Shown: positions 42,716 to 52,593, numbered from the stretch's first letter. The stretch: DNA of 64,000 bases from Paenibacillus sanguinis 2301083 = DSM 16941 (GCF_000374825.1 NZ_KB895378.1:265048-329047), one strand, 5' to 3'. A program made the numbers and translations. Notes: generated by a model from the sequence alone, not told the origin.

Positions 42716-45460
42716 TTAGGGTTCAATGCCCCATACCAAGGACCCGTTCTGATAAACGGTCACCTTATCCCAAGCAGCATAGCTTTGCTTGCTGCCATCA
42801 TAGGAATAATCGTCAAGCTGATTGTAAGCGGTCCAATCGCTCTTATTGATGCGAATCTGGATATCGCCTGTGCTTGCGCCCGGCGCCAGAGAGCCTGCAT
42901 CCGTGCTAAAGCCCACCTCCACGTAATAATCCGCACCAGCCACTGGATCAGGCAGGCTGACAAAGCTGCCTGTTACATTGCCGCTGCCAACCGCAGCATA
43001 ATCGCAATGAAACTCCTGGTCCTTGTCCCCATCAATCGTATAATAGTAACGCAGCTTCACTTGGTCGAGCGGGATCGCTTCTTCTCCAAGATTTTGAATT
43101 CGGAATTGGGCCCGAATCTGGTTATCTTCGGCCTGGGTGCCGCTGGTGCGGTATTCAAGTCCCAAATCCCCCTCCACCGGAGCCGGAAGCTCCCGTGGCT
43201 TGGCGCTCACCTGGCCCGAAGGGGAGCCTTCACCAACCTCATTTCTCGCTGCAACTACATAATAGTAAGTCACATCGTTAGTTAAGCCGCTGTCCGTAAA
43301 GGAGGTACTCGAAGTCACTTCAACTTCGGTGTAGGGGCCACCGCTCGTTTCCGAACGTTTGACCACATATTCATCCGCACGGCTTACCGCATTCCATGAC
43401 AATTGAACAAGCCCGTCTCCTGCCGTCGCCGTTACGCCCCGGGGAGCCGCCGGTACGGAGGGGATGCCGGGAGTACCTCCGCCGGATGGAAGCTCGCCAA
43501 ACACTTGAACTCCGCCATCAAACACCGGCATATAAGGCGTCTTGACCGTCGATGAGCTGTTCGTAGATAAGCCTTGATACGAGAAGTCATTGCTGTTGTC
43601 CCAGAAGGTGGTATTCAGCGGAGCCGCAATCCGGAACTGCACTTCCTTGCGGAATGCCGACTGTCCGCCCGGATATATTGAGGTTCCTGTAAAATCGACC
43701 TCGGTGTAATAAATATGGTTGTCCTCATCAAAGGGCAGCAGTTGCGATACGGTGGCTCCTTGATTGTAGCCACCGGCCGTTACGGTGACATCCTCCGGAC
43801 CATACCCGGCTGCAATCACTTCCTCGAGGTCAAGATAATAATGGAAGGACATGTCGCTGCTGGCCCGCGCCGGCCAGGCTGAACGGTTGTTGAGCAGCGC
43901 ACGAATTTCAACGAAATTGCTCCCGCTCGTATTCACCGAAGCTTCGACAAACATCTCGTCTTCGCGTTCCTCAGGTGCCGGGAATGAAGCTAGCGGCTGA
44001 TCGCCTTCGCCATGCAGCAGCATCATCTTTGCTAATGCTCCGGTAAATCCGCCGTTGTAATCCGTGGCCACCTCATTGGAGACATAGTCGCTAATGGAGT
44101 CGGTGTAGTCATCCGTGATGGACGGTCCTCCCACCAGCGCCCCATACAGAATATGGCGATGGTAAGGCGGCTCGTTCTGACTGTCGCTCCAGGAGCCGTG
44201 AGAGGTGCGATGATGCGGATGCTCCGGGCTATTGTTGCCGTAGCCGATGACATAGCTGCTTTGTCTCGGGTTATCGCCCAGCATATATAAAATTTGTTGT
44301 TCTGCAAATGAGCTGGCCGTCTGCTTGCTCACCGGATCACTAACCCAATCGGAATAGACAAAAGCCAGGAAGGCCTGATTTGCAGCATATCTCAGTGCGC
44401 CCCATTGGTCCAGATGAGCCAGGCCGCCAGGCGTATAGCTGACGCGTTCACCGGTTCCGCTCACGCCCGTTGTCCAGAACTGCATATTCTTCTCGGTAGA
44501 CTGAACAAAGCGGGGATCGTTGGTGATCCGTGCCAATAGCAGTTGAGCGCCGTAGTGCTTGTCGTCCCAGGCATGGGTCCACTTGTAGTCCCAGTTGCCC
44601 TGCTGATCGGTTCCCCATTCGTCGCTGGCCGCAATCGCTTGATCCAGATAATCTGGATCATCGGTAGCCAGATAGAGCCACACAGCAGCCCAGCTTAATT
44701 CATCCGCATAGCCGCTCCAGGATTGATAGAAGGCTCTGGCATCCGTGATGCTATCCGAGTATTTGCCCCGGTATTGGTCGGCGAACTGATACAGTTCCTT
44801 GGCATGCTGAAGCAGCAAGGCCGAATATCCCGGATCACTGTCTTTGAAAATAATCGAGGAAGCAGCCAGCGCAGCGGCCGTCTCCCCGGCAAGATCAGAG
44901 CCCGGATTGGCAGCATCGATCTTGTAGGCTGGCCGGTCCATCGGCATCACCTCTGCCGGTCCCCACCAGTTATGATCCGCCGTGCCATTGCCTACCTGTC
45001 CCCACAGCTCATTCGGGGCCGTATGCGCTTTGATGAAATAATCCGTAGCCCAGCGAATGTTATCCAGAATTTCATCCAGCTGGCCCGCTTGTTCATAGCC
45101 GTCACGATACTCATACACCGACCAGGCGAGCATCGTAGCCGTGGAGGCCATCGGTAAGCCAAACTTCACATGATCCCCGGCATCATACCAGCCGCCCGTA
45201 AGATCAACCCCCACGTCCGCACCGTCCTGAAGTCCCGAATCCCCGCGCCATTCCACCCGGTTATCCTCCGGCAAAACACCTGAACGCTGCGCCTCATAGA
45301 AATAAATCGATTTTTGCAAAGCCTCCGCATAATTGTAGTCAGAAGCCGATGATGGCGATGAAGTAGAAGCCAAGGTTGAGCTTGTCCCAAAATTCAGAGT
45401 TGTAAGCGCTAACAAAATACTGAGAACCAGAACACTTCTTTTCCTGAATCTTTTACCCAT
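42716..45460 (-). CDS. Secreted GH9 endoglucanase with CBM3c, Fn3 and CBM3
   Basis: 914 residues from ATG 45460 (AAAGGAG upstream); an earlier GTG abuts its own SD and is less likely. Signal peptide (about 1-32), GH9 domain (about 40-475) with WYDAGDHVKFGLPMA (catalytic Asp), GYGNNSPEHPHHRTSHGSW, and NEVATDYNGGFTGAL (acid Glu), then a CBM3c (about 490-630), Fn3 (about 665-750) and CBM3 (about 765-914). The CBM3c next to GH9 marks a processive endoglucanase. The Fn3-CBM3 tail closely resembles that of the GH48 gene. Co-transcribed with it. Confidence 0.95.
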   Translation of the reverse strand: MGKRFRKRSVLVLSILLALTTLNFGTSSTLASTSSPSSASDYNYAEALQKSIYFYEAQRSGVLPEDNRVEWRGDSGLQDGADVGVDLTGGWYDAGDHVKFGLPMASTATMLAWSVYEYRDGYEQAGQLDEILDNIRWATDYFIKAHTAPNELWGQVGNGTADHNWWGPAEVMPMDRPAYKIDAANPGSDLAGETAAALAASSIIFKDSDPGYSALLLQHAKELYQFADQYRGKYSDSITDARAFYQSWSGYADELSWAAVWLYLATDDPDYLDQAIAASDEWGTDQQGNWDYKWTHAWDDKHYGAQLLLARITNDPRFVQSTEKNMQFWTTGVSGTGERVSYTPGGLAHLDQWGALRYAANQAFLAFVYSDWVSDPVSKQTASSFAEQQILYMLGDNPRQSSYVIGYGNNSPEHPHHRTSHGSWSDSQNEPPYHRHILYGALVGGPSITDDYTDSISDYVSNEVATDYNGGFTGALAKMMLLHGEGDQPLASFPAPEEREDEMFVEASVNTSGSNFVEIRALLNNRSAWPARASSDMSFHYYLDLEEVIAAGYGPEDVTVTAGGYNQGATVSQLLPFDEDNHIYYTEVDFTGTSIYPGGQSAFRKEVQFRIAAPLNTTFWDNSNDFSYQGLSTNSSSTVKTPYMPVFDGGVQVFGELPSGGGTPGIPSVPAAPRGVTATAGDGLVQLSWNAVSRADEYVVKRSETSGGPYTEVEVTSSTSFTDSGLTNDVTYYYVVAARNEVGEGSPSGQVSAKPRELPAPVEGDLGLEYRTSGTQAEDNQIRAQFRIQNLGEEAIPLDQVKLRYYYTIDGDKDQEFHCDYAAVGSGNVTGSFVSLPDPVAGADYYVEVGFSTDAGSLAPGASTGDIQIRINKSDWTAYNQLDDYSYDGSKQSYAAWDKVTVYQNGSLVWGIEP

Positions 45461-45540
45461 GACAGTTCTTCTCCTTTCTGAGTAAAGGTTTCTTGACCTA
45501 AAGCTTCTACTCACCTCCTGTTTTTAAAAGTAGAGGAAAG

Positions 45541-45559
45541 TCTTCTAAATTTTAGAAGA
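45541..45559. promoter_or_regulatory. Palindrome in the 5' region of the cellulase operon
   Basis: Perfect 9-bp arms TCTTCTAAA / TTTAGAAGA around one T, about 80 bp before the GH9 start and just after a TATATT-like -10. Candidate operator. Confidence 0.4.
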
Positions 45560-45699
45560 ATTAACCTCTGTTCACAATATAACATATAATGCTAATAAAT
45601 TACATAAATAACAGGAAATTTATTGTAAATATTTGTGTCTTTTTCTAGTCACCTGCGTTGCCTTAGCAGGTGGTACTATTTAAGGAGAAAACAAAATCA

Positions 45700-45734
45700 G
45701 CGATATCTCACCTTTAAACAATGGGAGATATCGC
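45700..45734 (-). terminator. Terminator of the TPM gene cluster
   Basis: Perfect 10-bp stem GCGATATCTC / GAGATATCGC; minus-strand continuation TGATTTTGTTTTC. About 27 bp past the TPM stop. Confidence 0.75.
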
Positions 45735-45760
45735 CGCATAACTTTAATAATTATTTTATA

Positions 45761-46990
45761 TTATCGCCGTCCAGCTCCGCCACCCCGCGTAGAGCCACCA
45801 CCACCTGAAGAGCTGCTGGAATCGGAGTTACTACTACCCCAACCACTACTACCCCAACTACTACTCCCCCAACTACTCGTAGAATTACTACTGCTAGAGT
45901 CAAAATAATTACTGGTACGTCCTGCTCCACCACCACTGGTATAGCCACCGCCACCTGAATTGTAACTGCTTCTTGAGCGATTGCCAAAAATGCGTTTAAA
46001 CCATCTATTACCCTTGTCACTGCTGTCTTGTGTTTTAAAAATACTTGAGCTTACTGGCGGATTGGGCTCATCAACATACGGGTTACGATAAGCACGTTGG
46101 CCAAAGCTAACGTCTCGATTATAATCATACGTAGGTGAAGTCCAGAGCTCTTGCTCTTCTACCGTTATACGGGTAGTCCTACTGTGATAATTAGCCTGCT
46201 GACCAAAACCATTTCCCATACTCCCTCTGGATCTGTAAGTAGGCGACGAATACAGCTCTGGCTGACCCATTGGCATCGATGTATAAGGGCCAAATTTACC
46301 TGGGAACCTTCGTGGTTTTCTATTAATAAAGAGGTATAACAACACGTTCAAGGCGCAGATGAAATGAATTAATAGATAAGTTCCCATAACCGGAAAAGTT
46401 TCCTCACTATCGGAAGCATTGGCCAACTCCTCGGTACCTGCCAACGGTCCATTATGATTCGCGGGTTCATCTGTGGAAATACTATTTGCCCACGTGCCTC
46501 CAAGCTGCTGGACAAAACCTGAATAAACCTTTGTGGCACCAGCACTGTATCGCTTGTTGGCAAAGTCTTCCTCCAAATAATCAAATAATATATTTGAGAT
46601 AGTGCCACTCGTTAGCGTTGATTCCAATCCACGTCCTTGAACTGCCCAATAATTGTCATCTCCTATTGACAGCAGAATCAGTAAGCCATTATTCTTCTTC
46701 GCATCACCTATGCCCCATTTATTAAACAATTCGGCCGCATAGTCACTTATTGAACGAGTTCCAACAAAATCAACCGTTACAATAACAATCTGGGCACCAT
46801 TTAAATGGTTTAGCTCCTTGCCGTTCTCAATCATTAACAATTCATCCGCCGGATCAATGACATTAGCGAAGTCGTTTACATAAAAAGCGTTCGTTGGCTC
46901 TGGTAATGCTGGTGCGGCATAGACTGTAAAGGGTAACAACAACACCAATGCCAAAATCACAAAAGACGCTTTAAAAGACCAATTGCTCAC
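45761..46990 (-). CDS. TPM domain membrane protein (YgcG family)
   Basis: 409 residues from GTG 46990 (AGAGGTGGG close upstream). Signal or anchor helix (VILALVLLLPFTVYA), TPM domain (about 35-165: YVNDFANVIDPADE, IVTVDFVGTRSISDYA, NNGLLILLSIGDDNYW), a membrane helix (about 215-235), then a long Ser/Gly/Trp-rich tail ending GGGGSTRGGGAGRR. TPM proteins are envelope proteins, some with phosphatase or photosystem-repair roles. Last in the XpaC-TelA-LemA-TPM set. Confidence 0.82.
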   Translation of the reverse strand: MSNWSFKASFVILALVLLLPFTVYAAPALPEPTNAFYVNDFANVIDPADELLMIENGKELNHLNGAQIVIVTVDFVGTRSISDYAAELFNKWGIGDAKKNNGLLILLSIGDDNYWAVQGRGLESTLTSGTISNILFDYLEEDFANKRYSAGATKVYSGFVQQLGGTWANSISTDEPANHNGPLAGTEELANASDSEETFPVMGTYLLIHFICALNVLLYLFINRKPRRFPGKFGPYTSMPMGQPELYSSPTYRSRGSMGNGFGQQANYHSRTTRITVEEQELWTSPTYDYNRDVSFGQRAYRNPYVDEPNPPVSSSIFKTQDSSDKGNRWFKRIFGNRSRSSYNSGGGGYTSGGGAGRTSNYFDSSSSNSTSSWGSSSWGSSGWGSSNSDSSSSSGGGGSTRGGGAGRR

Positions 46991-47003
46991 TAGCCCACCT
47001 CTT

Positions 47004-47555
47004 TTACGGAGTAAAAAGCTCAAGCGGTTTTACCAACACAAGCTTACTCAACATACTGGCTGGAAACTGCTTTAGAACATCGTTAAATTCAGATGCTATC
47101 TCATTATAATTGTTTCTACGGAGTATCAACCAGCGGGATTCAATATCTGCCTTAATTGTTTTGTTATAATGTGCATCCCGAGTTTCTAATTTCATTTGCC
47201 CAAGCCTATAAATCAGTGCTGTACTTTGGGTGACAAGTCGATCAGCCGCATCATATTTGGTCTTTGGCGAAGTAGCAGATTTCAGCTTCGAGTTCGCCTC
47301 TCTCACTGCTGCCAACTCAATATCTCCTTCATCTATATATCGACTTGCAACGACGATTAAGTTGGTACTTAGCTCTATCAACCAATCCAGGTCGTACTGG
47401 ACACCAGGCTCGGCCTTGGAGATACCATGAATAAATGTTTCAGCAGCATCCGCACGCAAATGATTAAGAGATAAAGAAGCACCCAGCACCGAGGATACTA
47501 ATATGAGAGCTAGTGTAATTGTCCAGGCCACTTTACGTTGCTTCAGCAATTGCAT
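47004..47555 (-). CDS. LemA-like membrane protein
   Basis: 183 residues from ATG 47555 (AGGAGCAAG upstream). One N-terminal membrane helix (VAWTITLALILVSSVLGASL), followed by an alpha-helical outer domain. The end pattern NEIASEFNDVLKQFPASMLSKL... KPLELF resembles the LemA C-terminus. LemA and TPM genes commonly lie together; the role is envelope-related but unsettled. Confidence 0.65.
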   Translation of the reverse strand: MQLLKQRKVAWTITLALILVSSVLGASLSLNHLRADAAETFIHGISKAEPGVQYDLDWLIELSTNLIVVASRYIDEGDIELAAVREANSKLKSATSPKTKYDAADRLVTQSTALIYRLGQMKLETRDAHYNKTIKADIESRWLILRRNNYNEIASEFNDVLKQFPASMLSKLVLVKPLELFTP

Positions 47556-47568
47556 TGTTTGCTTGCTC

Positions 47569-48738
47569 CTATCGTTGAACTGCATTTCGCACTTCAAGCA
47601 ATTTATTCTTCAACTCGTTTTCAATTTTAACAAGTTCTCCTTCTGCTTGACGACGCTTGGTGAAACCTTCATTTTGAATAGCCAACACTTCGTCTAGCGT
47701 TTTAATTAACTGCTGATTGGTGTGTCTAAGCGTTTCAACATCCACAATGCTGCGTTCTGCTTCACGCGCGGCATCTACGGTATTTGATTTGAGCATGTCT
47801 GCATTTTTGCGTAACAAGTCATTCGTAATATCTGTTACTGCCCGTTGTGCTTCAATCGCTTTTTGGGAATGGGCCATTCCCAGGGCAAGTACCATCTGAT
47901 TCTTCCAGAGCGGTATTGTGTTAACGAGCGATGACTGAATTTTTTCTACCATGATGCTGTTTGTATTTTGAATTAATTTGATTTGCGGCCCCATCTGCAA
48001 GCTGATCGTGCGGGTCAAGTTCAAATCGTGCAACTTCTTATCAAATCGGTTACACATGTCCGCAAATGAATTGGCTGCTTGGGCATCCTCCGGCTTACCA
48101 CTCTGTCTAGCCATCTCCTGCAGACGTGGTAATTCCGTCGTGGTCAATTCCTCCAACTTCATACGTCCGGCCAAAATATACATCGTTAGTTCCTTGAAAT
48201 AAGACAGATTCAAATCATACATTCTATCTAGCAAAGCGACATCTTTAAGCAGAGTAATATTATGCTGTTCCAATACATCGACGATTGAATCCACATTTCG
48301 CTCCACCGCGGCAAACCTGGCCCTCAATTCCTCAATTCTACGACCAGCGCGACGAAACAACCCAAAAAAGCCTTTATTATCTTCCGCCGTGGAAAAACCC
48401 TTAAGTTCCACTACCAGACCGGAAATCATGGACCCTACTTCACCCATATCTTTCGTACGTACATTTGAGAGTGCATTTTCGGAAAAGTCTGCAACTTTTT
48501 GCTGTGCTCCATATCCATATTGCAACACATGAGTGGCGTTGGTTATATCGATTTTTTGTACAAATTCACGAACCTTGGCTTTCTCCGGTTCGGTTAGCCC
48601 ATTACCATCAGAGTTCAATAATGCATCCACGTCCGACAGCTTGGTTGAGATAATTTGATCCGTCAAATCAGAATTAGAATCTTCAAGCTCAAGCATCAGT
48701 TCTGGAACCTGCAGTATATTTTCATTTTCTTTTGCCAT
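47569..48738 (-). CDS. telA: Toxic anion resistance protein TelA family
   Basis: About 389 residues from ATG 48738 (a GTG two codons earlier is possible). Mainly coiled-coil helices. Family segments: FVQKIDITNATHVLQYG, GFFGLFRRAGRRIEELRARF (cut), and MVLALGMAHSQKAIEAQRAVTDITNDLL-type C-terminal helices. TelA-like proteins are linked with tellurite and antimicrobial stress resistance and act at the envelope. Next to the XpaC gene. Confidence 0.88.
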   Translation of the reverse strand: MAKENENILQVPELMLELEDSNSDLTDQIISTKLSDVDALLNSDGNGLTEPEKAKVREFVQKIDITNATHVLQYGYGAQQKVADFSENALSNVRTKDMGEVGSMISGLVVELKGFSTAEDNKGFFGLFRRAGRRIEELRARFAAVERNVDSIVDVLEQHNITLLKDVALLDRMYDLNLSYFKELTMYILAGRMKLEELTTTELPRLQEMARQSGKPEDAQAANSFADMCNRFDKKLHDLNLTRTISLQMGPQIKLIQNTNSIMVEKIQSSLVNTIPLWKNQMVLALGMAHSQKAIEAQRAVTDITNDLLRKNADMLKSNTVDAAREAERSIVDVETLRHTNQQLIKTLDEVLAIQNEGFTKRRQAEGELVKIENELKNKLLEVRNAVQR

Positions 48739-48757
48739 TGTCACGTCGCTCCCTTAA

Positions 48758-49411
48758 TTATTTTCTTATAATCGGGCCCATCACGTCGCCCAATCCATCC
48801 TTACGCAACATCTGCTCCATTACTTCCACTTCCACATCAGTATCAAGTGTTTCATCCTGATAAAGTCGATCCAAGGCATCTCTGAACGCTGTCTCTATGG
48901 TGTTAATCGCCGTTTCAATTTTATGTATCGCACTCTTTACATTAGGCCCCTGACTCGTATTATCTTCATAGTCTTCATACCGTTTTATTAAGGAGATCGT
49001 CGTTGGAAAATAATAGGTTGAAAAAGTTCGAATGAGACCAAACTTACTAGCGTCCGCTTTCAATAAATCAAACATATGATTAGAGGTTTGTAGGATTGAG
49101 TCAAGCTTTGCAACGATTGCGATATTAGCAATCTGCTTACGCAAATCGTCTAATTCATGCCTGTATGCTTGCCATTGCTGAAGTTGGGCATCGTGCGCAG
49201 CATTTCCCGTGCGAATAGGCTCCGGTTCTTCCTCAACAAGCACAATCTTAGGAGGTATGATTCTCCACAAAACGAGATACACAACGCTGGATAGTATAGC
49301 TGCAATTAAAAAATCCAGCCAACGATACATTGGAAAAATTAATGCATAGATCATCCAAGTACCACCTAAAGCATAAATCGGCAAAACCGACATAATTTTC
49401 ACTTCACGCAC
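48758..49411 (-). CDS. XpaC-like protein (5-bromo-4-chloroindolyl phosphate hydrolysis family)
   Basis: 217 residues. Two N-terminal membrane helices (about 8-50), then a helical domain with LRKQIANIAIVAKLDSIL and STYYFPTTISLIKRYEDYE, typical of XpaC. Starts at GTG 49411 after AAGGTGGTG. XpaC and TelA genes are regular neighbours in Bacillota. First gene of the set. Confidence 0.8.
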   Translation of the reverse strand: MREVKIMSVLPIYALGGTWMIYALIFPMYRWLDFLIAAILSSVVYLVLWRIIPPKIVLVEEEPEPIRTGNAAHDAQLQQWQAYRHELDDLRKQIANIAIVAKLDSILQTSNHMFDLLKADASKFGLIRTFSTYYFPTTISLIKRYEDYEDNTSQGPNVKSAIHKIETAINTIETAFRDALDRLYQDETLDTDVEVEVMEQMLRKDGLGDVMGPIIRK

Positions 49412-49637
49412 TTGTGTTCACCACCTTCCCTGGAAATAGTTTAACACAGTCCTACTTATTTGAAGACCTAAAAAAATGAAGCCCTTAAAGCATTATCGCA
49501 ATATTTTCAAACATTTGAATCACTTTACCTCACCAATTTATCGCTTTCACCCCTTCCATATTCTCTTCTCATCTTTCTCTAAAAAGACAAATCCTTCTCC
49601 AAGAAGACGTCACCTGCTTTTCATTCGCCTTTACCTA

Positions 49638-49666
49638 TAGACTAATCAATTTTTACGGATTATAAT
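49638..49666 (+). promoter_or_regulatory. Possible promoter of the guanine deaminase gene
   Basis: TAGACT (49638-49643), 17 bp, TATAAT (49661-49666). The gap was inspected for a purine riboswitch and none was seen. Confidence 0.4.
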
Positions 49667-49707
49667 AGCAAACAATCCTTTCAAATACGAACGTTAAGGA
49701 GGTAAAG

Positions 49708-51075
49708 ATGGGACAATATATGCAACTATTTCAAGGGACCGCGTTTTCCAGTCAATCTCCCAAAGAAATTCAAATTTTAAAAGACTATTTGTTTGCGGTG
49801 AACGCCGACGGGATGATCGCGAAGGTAGTGGCACCAGAGGACGCGGAATACCAGCCTTTATTGAAGGCTTATGAGGGTAAAAGCAACTTTCATCGCCTGG
49901 CCGAAGGCCAATATTTGTTGCCCGGATTCATCGATTTGCATGTGCATGCCCCGCAATGGGCACAGTCGGGAACGGCTCTGGATATTCCTCTCTACGATTG
50001 GCTGAACACATACACCTTCCCGCTGGAGTCCAAATTTGCAGATTTGGATTTTGCCCGTTGGGTCTATGAGGATCTGGTCAGCACTTTGCTAGCGAACGGG
50101 ACCACCACGGTCCTGTATTTTGCTACGGTGCACAAAGAAGCCAGCCTATTGCTTGCCGAAATCTGTGCGAGACAGGGACAACGCGCTCTGGTTGGCAAGG
50201 TCGTAATGGATGATCCGGCGCAAACACCGGAATATTACCGCGATGGAAGCACCCATGCAGCCCTGGCGGATACAGAAGAATTCATTGTTGCCGTCCAGGA
50301 GCTGGCCAAGACGGTAAAGCAAGGTATTTATCCCGTCGTCACCCCGCGCTTCATTCCGAGCTGTACCGATGAGGTCCTGCAAGGTCTGGGGCAGCTTGCG
50401 GCCAAATATGATGCCTACGTGCAATCTCATTGCAGCGAAAGCGATTGGGCTCACGGTTATGTGAAGGAGCGTTGCCACAAGAATGATGCGTTCGCACTGC
50501 ATGACCATGGCCTGCTGCGGGAGAAATCGGTAATGGCCCATTGCAACTTCCTGGAGGAGCCTGACGTGGAGCTCTTTGCGAAGACCGGCACGGCAATTGC
50601 CCATTGTCCAATCTCCAACGCCTTTTTTTCCAATAGTGTCATTCCTGTGGCTCACTTCCAGGGCAAAGGCATTGATATTGGCCTGGGCACGGATGTCTCG
50701 GGGGGCTTCTCACCCAGCCTGTTCGATAATGTAAGGCAAGCCGTCATCTCTTCAAGAATGCTGGAGGATGGGGTCAACCCTTCTCTGCCGGCTCATGAAC
50801 GCGGTGTCCCCCAATCGCGAATAACGATTGATGAGGCCTTCTATCTGGCTACAGCCGGGGGCGGAGAAAGCCTGAGCTTGCCCATTGGCCGTATTCAGCC
50901 GAATTACGCCTGGGATATACAGATTATCGATACCAGGCTCCCTGTCGCCAAATTGCCCATTTTTGATGAGCACAAGGACTTACACGGAATTTTTGAGAAG
51001 ATCCTCTACCTGGCAAGACCTGAAAATATCCGTGAAGTGTGGGTACAGGGCAAGAAGGTTCATTCCCGGCAGTAA
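49708..51075 (+). CDS. guaD: Guanine deaminase
   Basis: 455 residues of the amidohydrolase superfamily. Zinc ligands in FIDLHVHAPQW (HxH, about 76-78), HCSESDWAHG (about 235), MAHCNFL, and LGTDVSGGFSPSLFDN with the metal Asp. The substrate-binding pattern PRFIPSC is typical of guanine deaminase (guanine to xanthine plus ammonia). TAAGGAGGT precedes the ATG. Directly followed by a deleted xanthine/uracil permease gene, so purine use at this locus is probably impaired for uptake. Confidence 0.92.
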   Translation: MGQYMQLFQGTAFSSQSPKEIQILKDYLFAVNADGMIAKVVAPEDAEYQPLLKAYEGKSNFHRLAEGQYLLPGFIDLHVHAPQWAQSGTALDIPLYDWLNTYTFPLESKFADLDFARWVYEDLVSTLLANGTTTVLYFATVHKEASLLLAEICARQGQRALVGKVVMDDPAQTPEYYRDGSTHAALADTEEFIVAVQELAKTVKQGIYPVVTPRFIPSCTDEVLQGLGQLAAKYDAYVQSHCSESDWAHGYVKERCHKNDAFALHDHGLLREKSVMAHCNFLEEPDVELFAKTGTAIAHCPISNAFFSNSVIPVAHFQGKGIDIGLGTDVSGGFSPSLFDNVRQAVISSRMLEDGVNPSLPAHERGVPQSRITIDEAFYLATAGGGESLSLPIGRIQPNYAWDIQIIDTRLPVAKLPIFDEHKDLHGIFEKILYLARPENIREVWVQGKKVHSRQ

Positions 51076-51111
51076 CTAAAAAACTAGATATAAATAGAGG
51101 TGTGCACCACA

Positions 51112-51535
51112 GTGAAAACAGAAGCCGTCAAGTCTAATTCTTCATCCGCAGCATCCCAGCAACTCACCGTATTGCCCGATCAGAAAATATCGTTTGGTCA
51201 ATCCGCAATCCTCGGTTTGCAGCATGTATTGGCCATGGATGTGTATGTCGTTCCCTTCTTGGTCGCCATGCTGATCGGCTTGCAAGCGGACCAGTCCGGC
51301 GCATTGATTCAGTCTACATTCATCGCGGCAGGTCTGGCCACGATTGTACAAAGCTATTTCTGCATGAAGCTGCCCATTGCTCAAGGTCCTTCCTATGTTC
51401 CCCTTGGAGCAATCGTTGGTATCTATGCTGCGAGCGCCTACATTTGTACAATATTTGCTGGGCTCGCCGATCCTGGCTGCTGCACTGGCGGCAATTTTGT
51501 TGAACAAGTTCCTGCCGGGTACAAAAACTGCATAA
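51112..51535 (+). pseudogene. Xanthine/uracil permease with large internal deletion
   Basis: From GTG 51112 (AGAGGTG upstream) the product has the usual permease start: FGQSAILGLQHVLAMDVYVVPFLVA and GLATIVQSYFCMKLPIAQGPSYVPLGAIVGIY (parts). At about 51430 it jumps in another frame to a C-terminal helix (APTFVQYLLGSPILAAALAA then LLNKFLPGTKTA, stop 51533-51535). About 300 of the usual 450 residues are missing, so it should be non-functional. Confidence 0.75.
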
Positions 51536-51551
51536 CTGAGGGCATTAAAAT

Positions 51552-51599
51552 GGAGTACCTGTAGAGTATATGAATGTTCCATTCCTCTACGGGTACTCC
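51552..51599. terminator. Bidirectional terminator
   Basis: Arms GGAGTACCTGTAGAG and CTCTACGGGTACTCC pair almost perfectly, then TTTATTTATTTT on the plus strand. Between convergent genes. Confidence 0.85.
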
Positions 51600-51609
51600 T
51601 TTATTTATT

Positions 51610-52371
51610 TTATAGCTTCAATCCTTGTATCCAATTCTCCATGGCGAGAATCACCTGCTCTAGCTGTTCGGCCTCGGTAAGTGCAGGTACCTGATCTCCC
51701 TTTTGCATGCCATAAGAGCCAAATTGACCGTGATTTCCTCCCTCTATGCTAATATACAACGTATTTTCCGGTAAATGAGCTTTGGATTCTGCCCAGGCTT
51801 CCTGGTTCAGAACTCCGTCCTGACTGGCTGTAATTTGCAAAGCAGAGAGGTTCACATCCTTTAACGAGCCTGCAGTATCTGCATAGGAGGCCAGAAAAAA
51901 CACCCCTGCCAGCTGGTCGCTATGCTCAGCAGCATATCTTGCTGCAAACACCCCGCCCAAGGAATGCCCGCCGATAACATAGGATTCGCCTGGATGCTCC
52001 GCCAAGAAAGCCTCCGCCCGGTTCTGAACGAAGAGGGCCAGGTTTAATGGCATTTTCGTCAAGTATACACGATGCCCGAGTCCAGCAAGCTGCCTGGCAA
52101 ACGGCGCATAGCCCTCCGGCTCCACCAGGCCCCCGGGGTAAAAGACCACGTTGGGCTCAAGCACCTCCGCGCTCACCGGTTCAAACTTATAACCATGCTT
52201 GATCTGCGTTACTTGGACTTGCGCATTACCTTCCATCGCTAGCCTGGCTGCTTCCGAAGGCTTATAGGTCTTGGCATCCAAATAAATGAACAGGCCGACT
52301 ATGACAACCGCAAGCAGCAAGCATGCCCCTAATGTGAATCTGATCCATTTGAGTTTGCGTGATTGGTTCAT
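51610..52371 (-). CDS. Membrane-anchored alpha/beta hydrolase
   Basis: 253 residues. One N-terminal helix (FTLGACLLLAVVIVGLFIYL), then an alpha/beta-hydrolase domain. Nucleophile elbow GGHSLGGVFAARYA (Ser about 139), preceding VVFYPGGLVEPEGYAP oxyanion region and a late EGGNHGQFG with the catalytic His. Substrate unknown. AGGAGC precedes the ATG. Confidence 0.83.
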   Translation of the reverse strand: MNQSRKLKWIRFTLGACLLLAVVIVGLFIYLDAKTYKPSEAARLAMEGNAQVQVTQIKHGYKFEPVSAEVLEPNVVFYPGGLVEPEGYAPFARQLAGLGHRVYLTKMPLNLALFVQNRAEAFLAEHPGESYVIGGHSLGGVFAARYAAEHSDQLAGVFFLASYADTAGSLKDVNLSALQITASQDGVLNQEAWAESKAHLPENTLYISIEGGNHGQFGSYGMQKGDQVPALTEAEQLEQVILAMENWIQGLKL

Positions 52372-52593
52372 GGGAAAGCTCCTTTTGTTTGTTGCTAGGT
52401 CCCCTGGTCAAAAATCGCTGATGTGCAAGATGGTCTGTCATCAAACAGTATACAAAAACTAACTCAATCTTAAAACTCGGAGGGGTAAAACCAAGGGCCT
52501 GCTGCTTGAATTATTCGATATCTCGAAATATAGTATCTGTACAAGACGGTATTTGCATGAATAATTAACAGTGAAAGAGGCCGGAGAAAAATA

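Noticed and set aside
49412-49707. Purine riboswitch upstream of guanine deaminase
   Set aside because: The conserved loop and junction bases of the purine aptamer are not seen.
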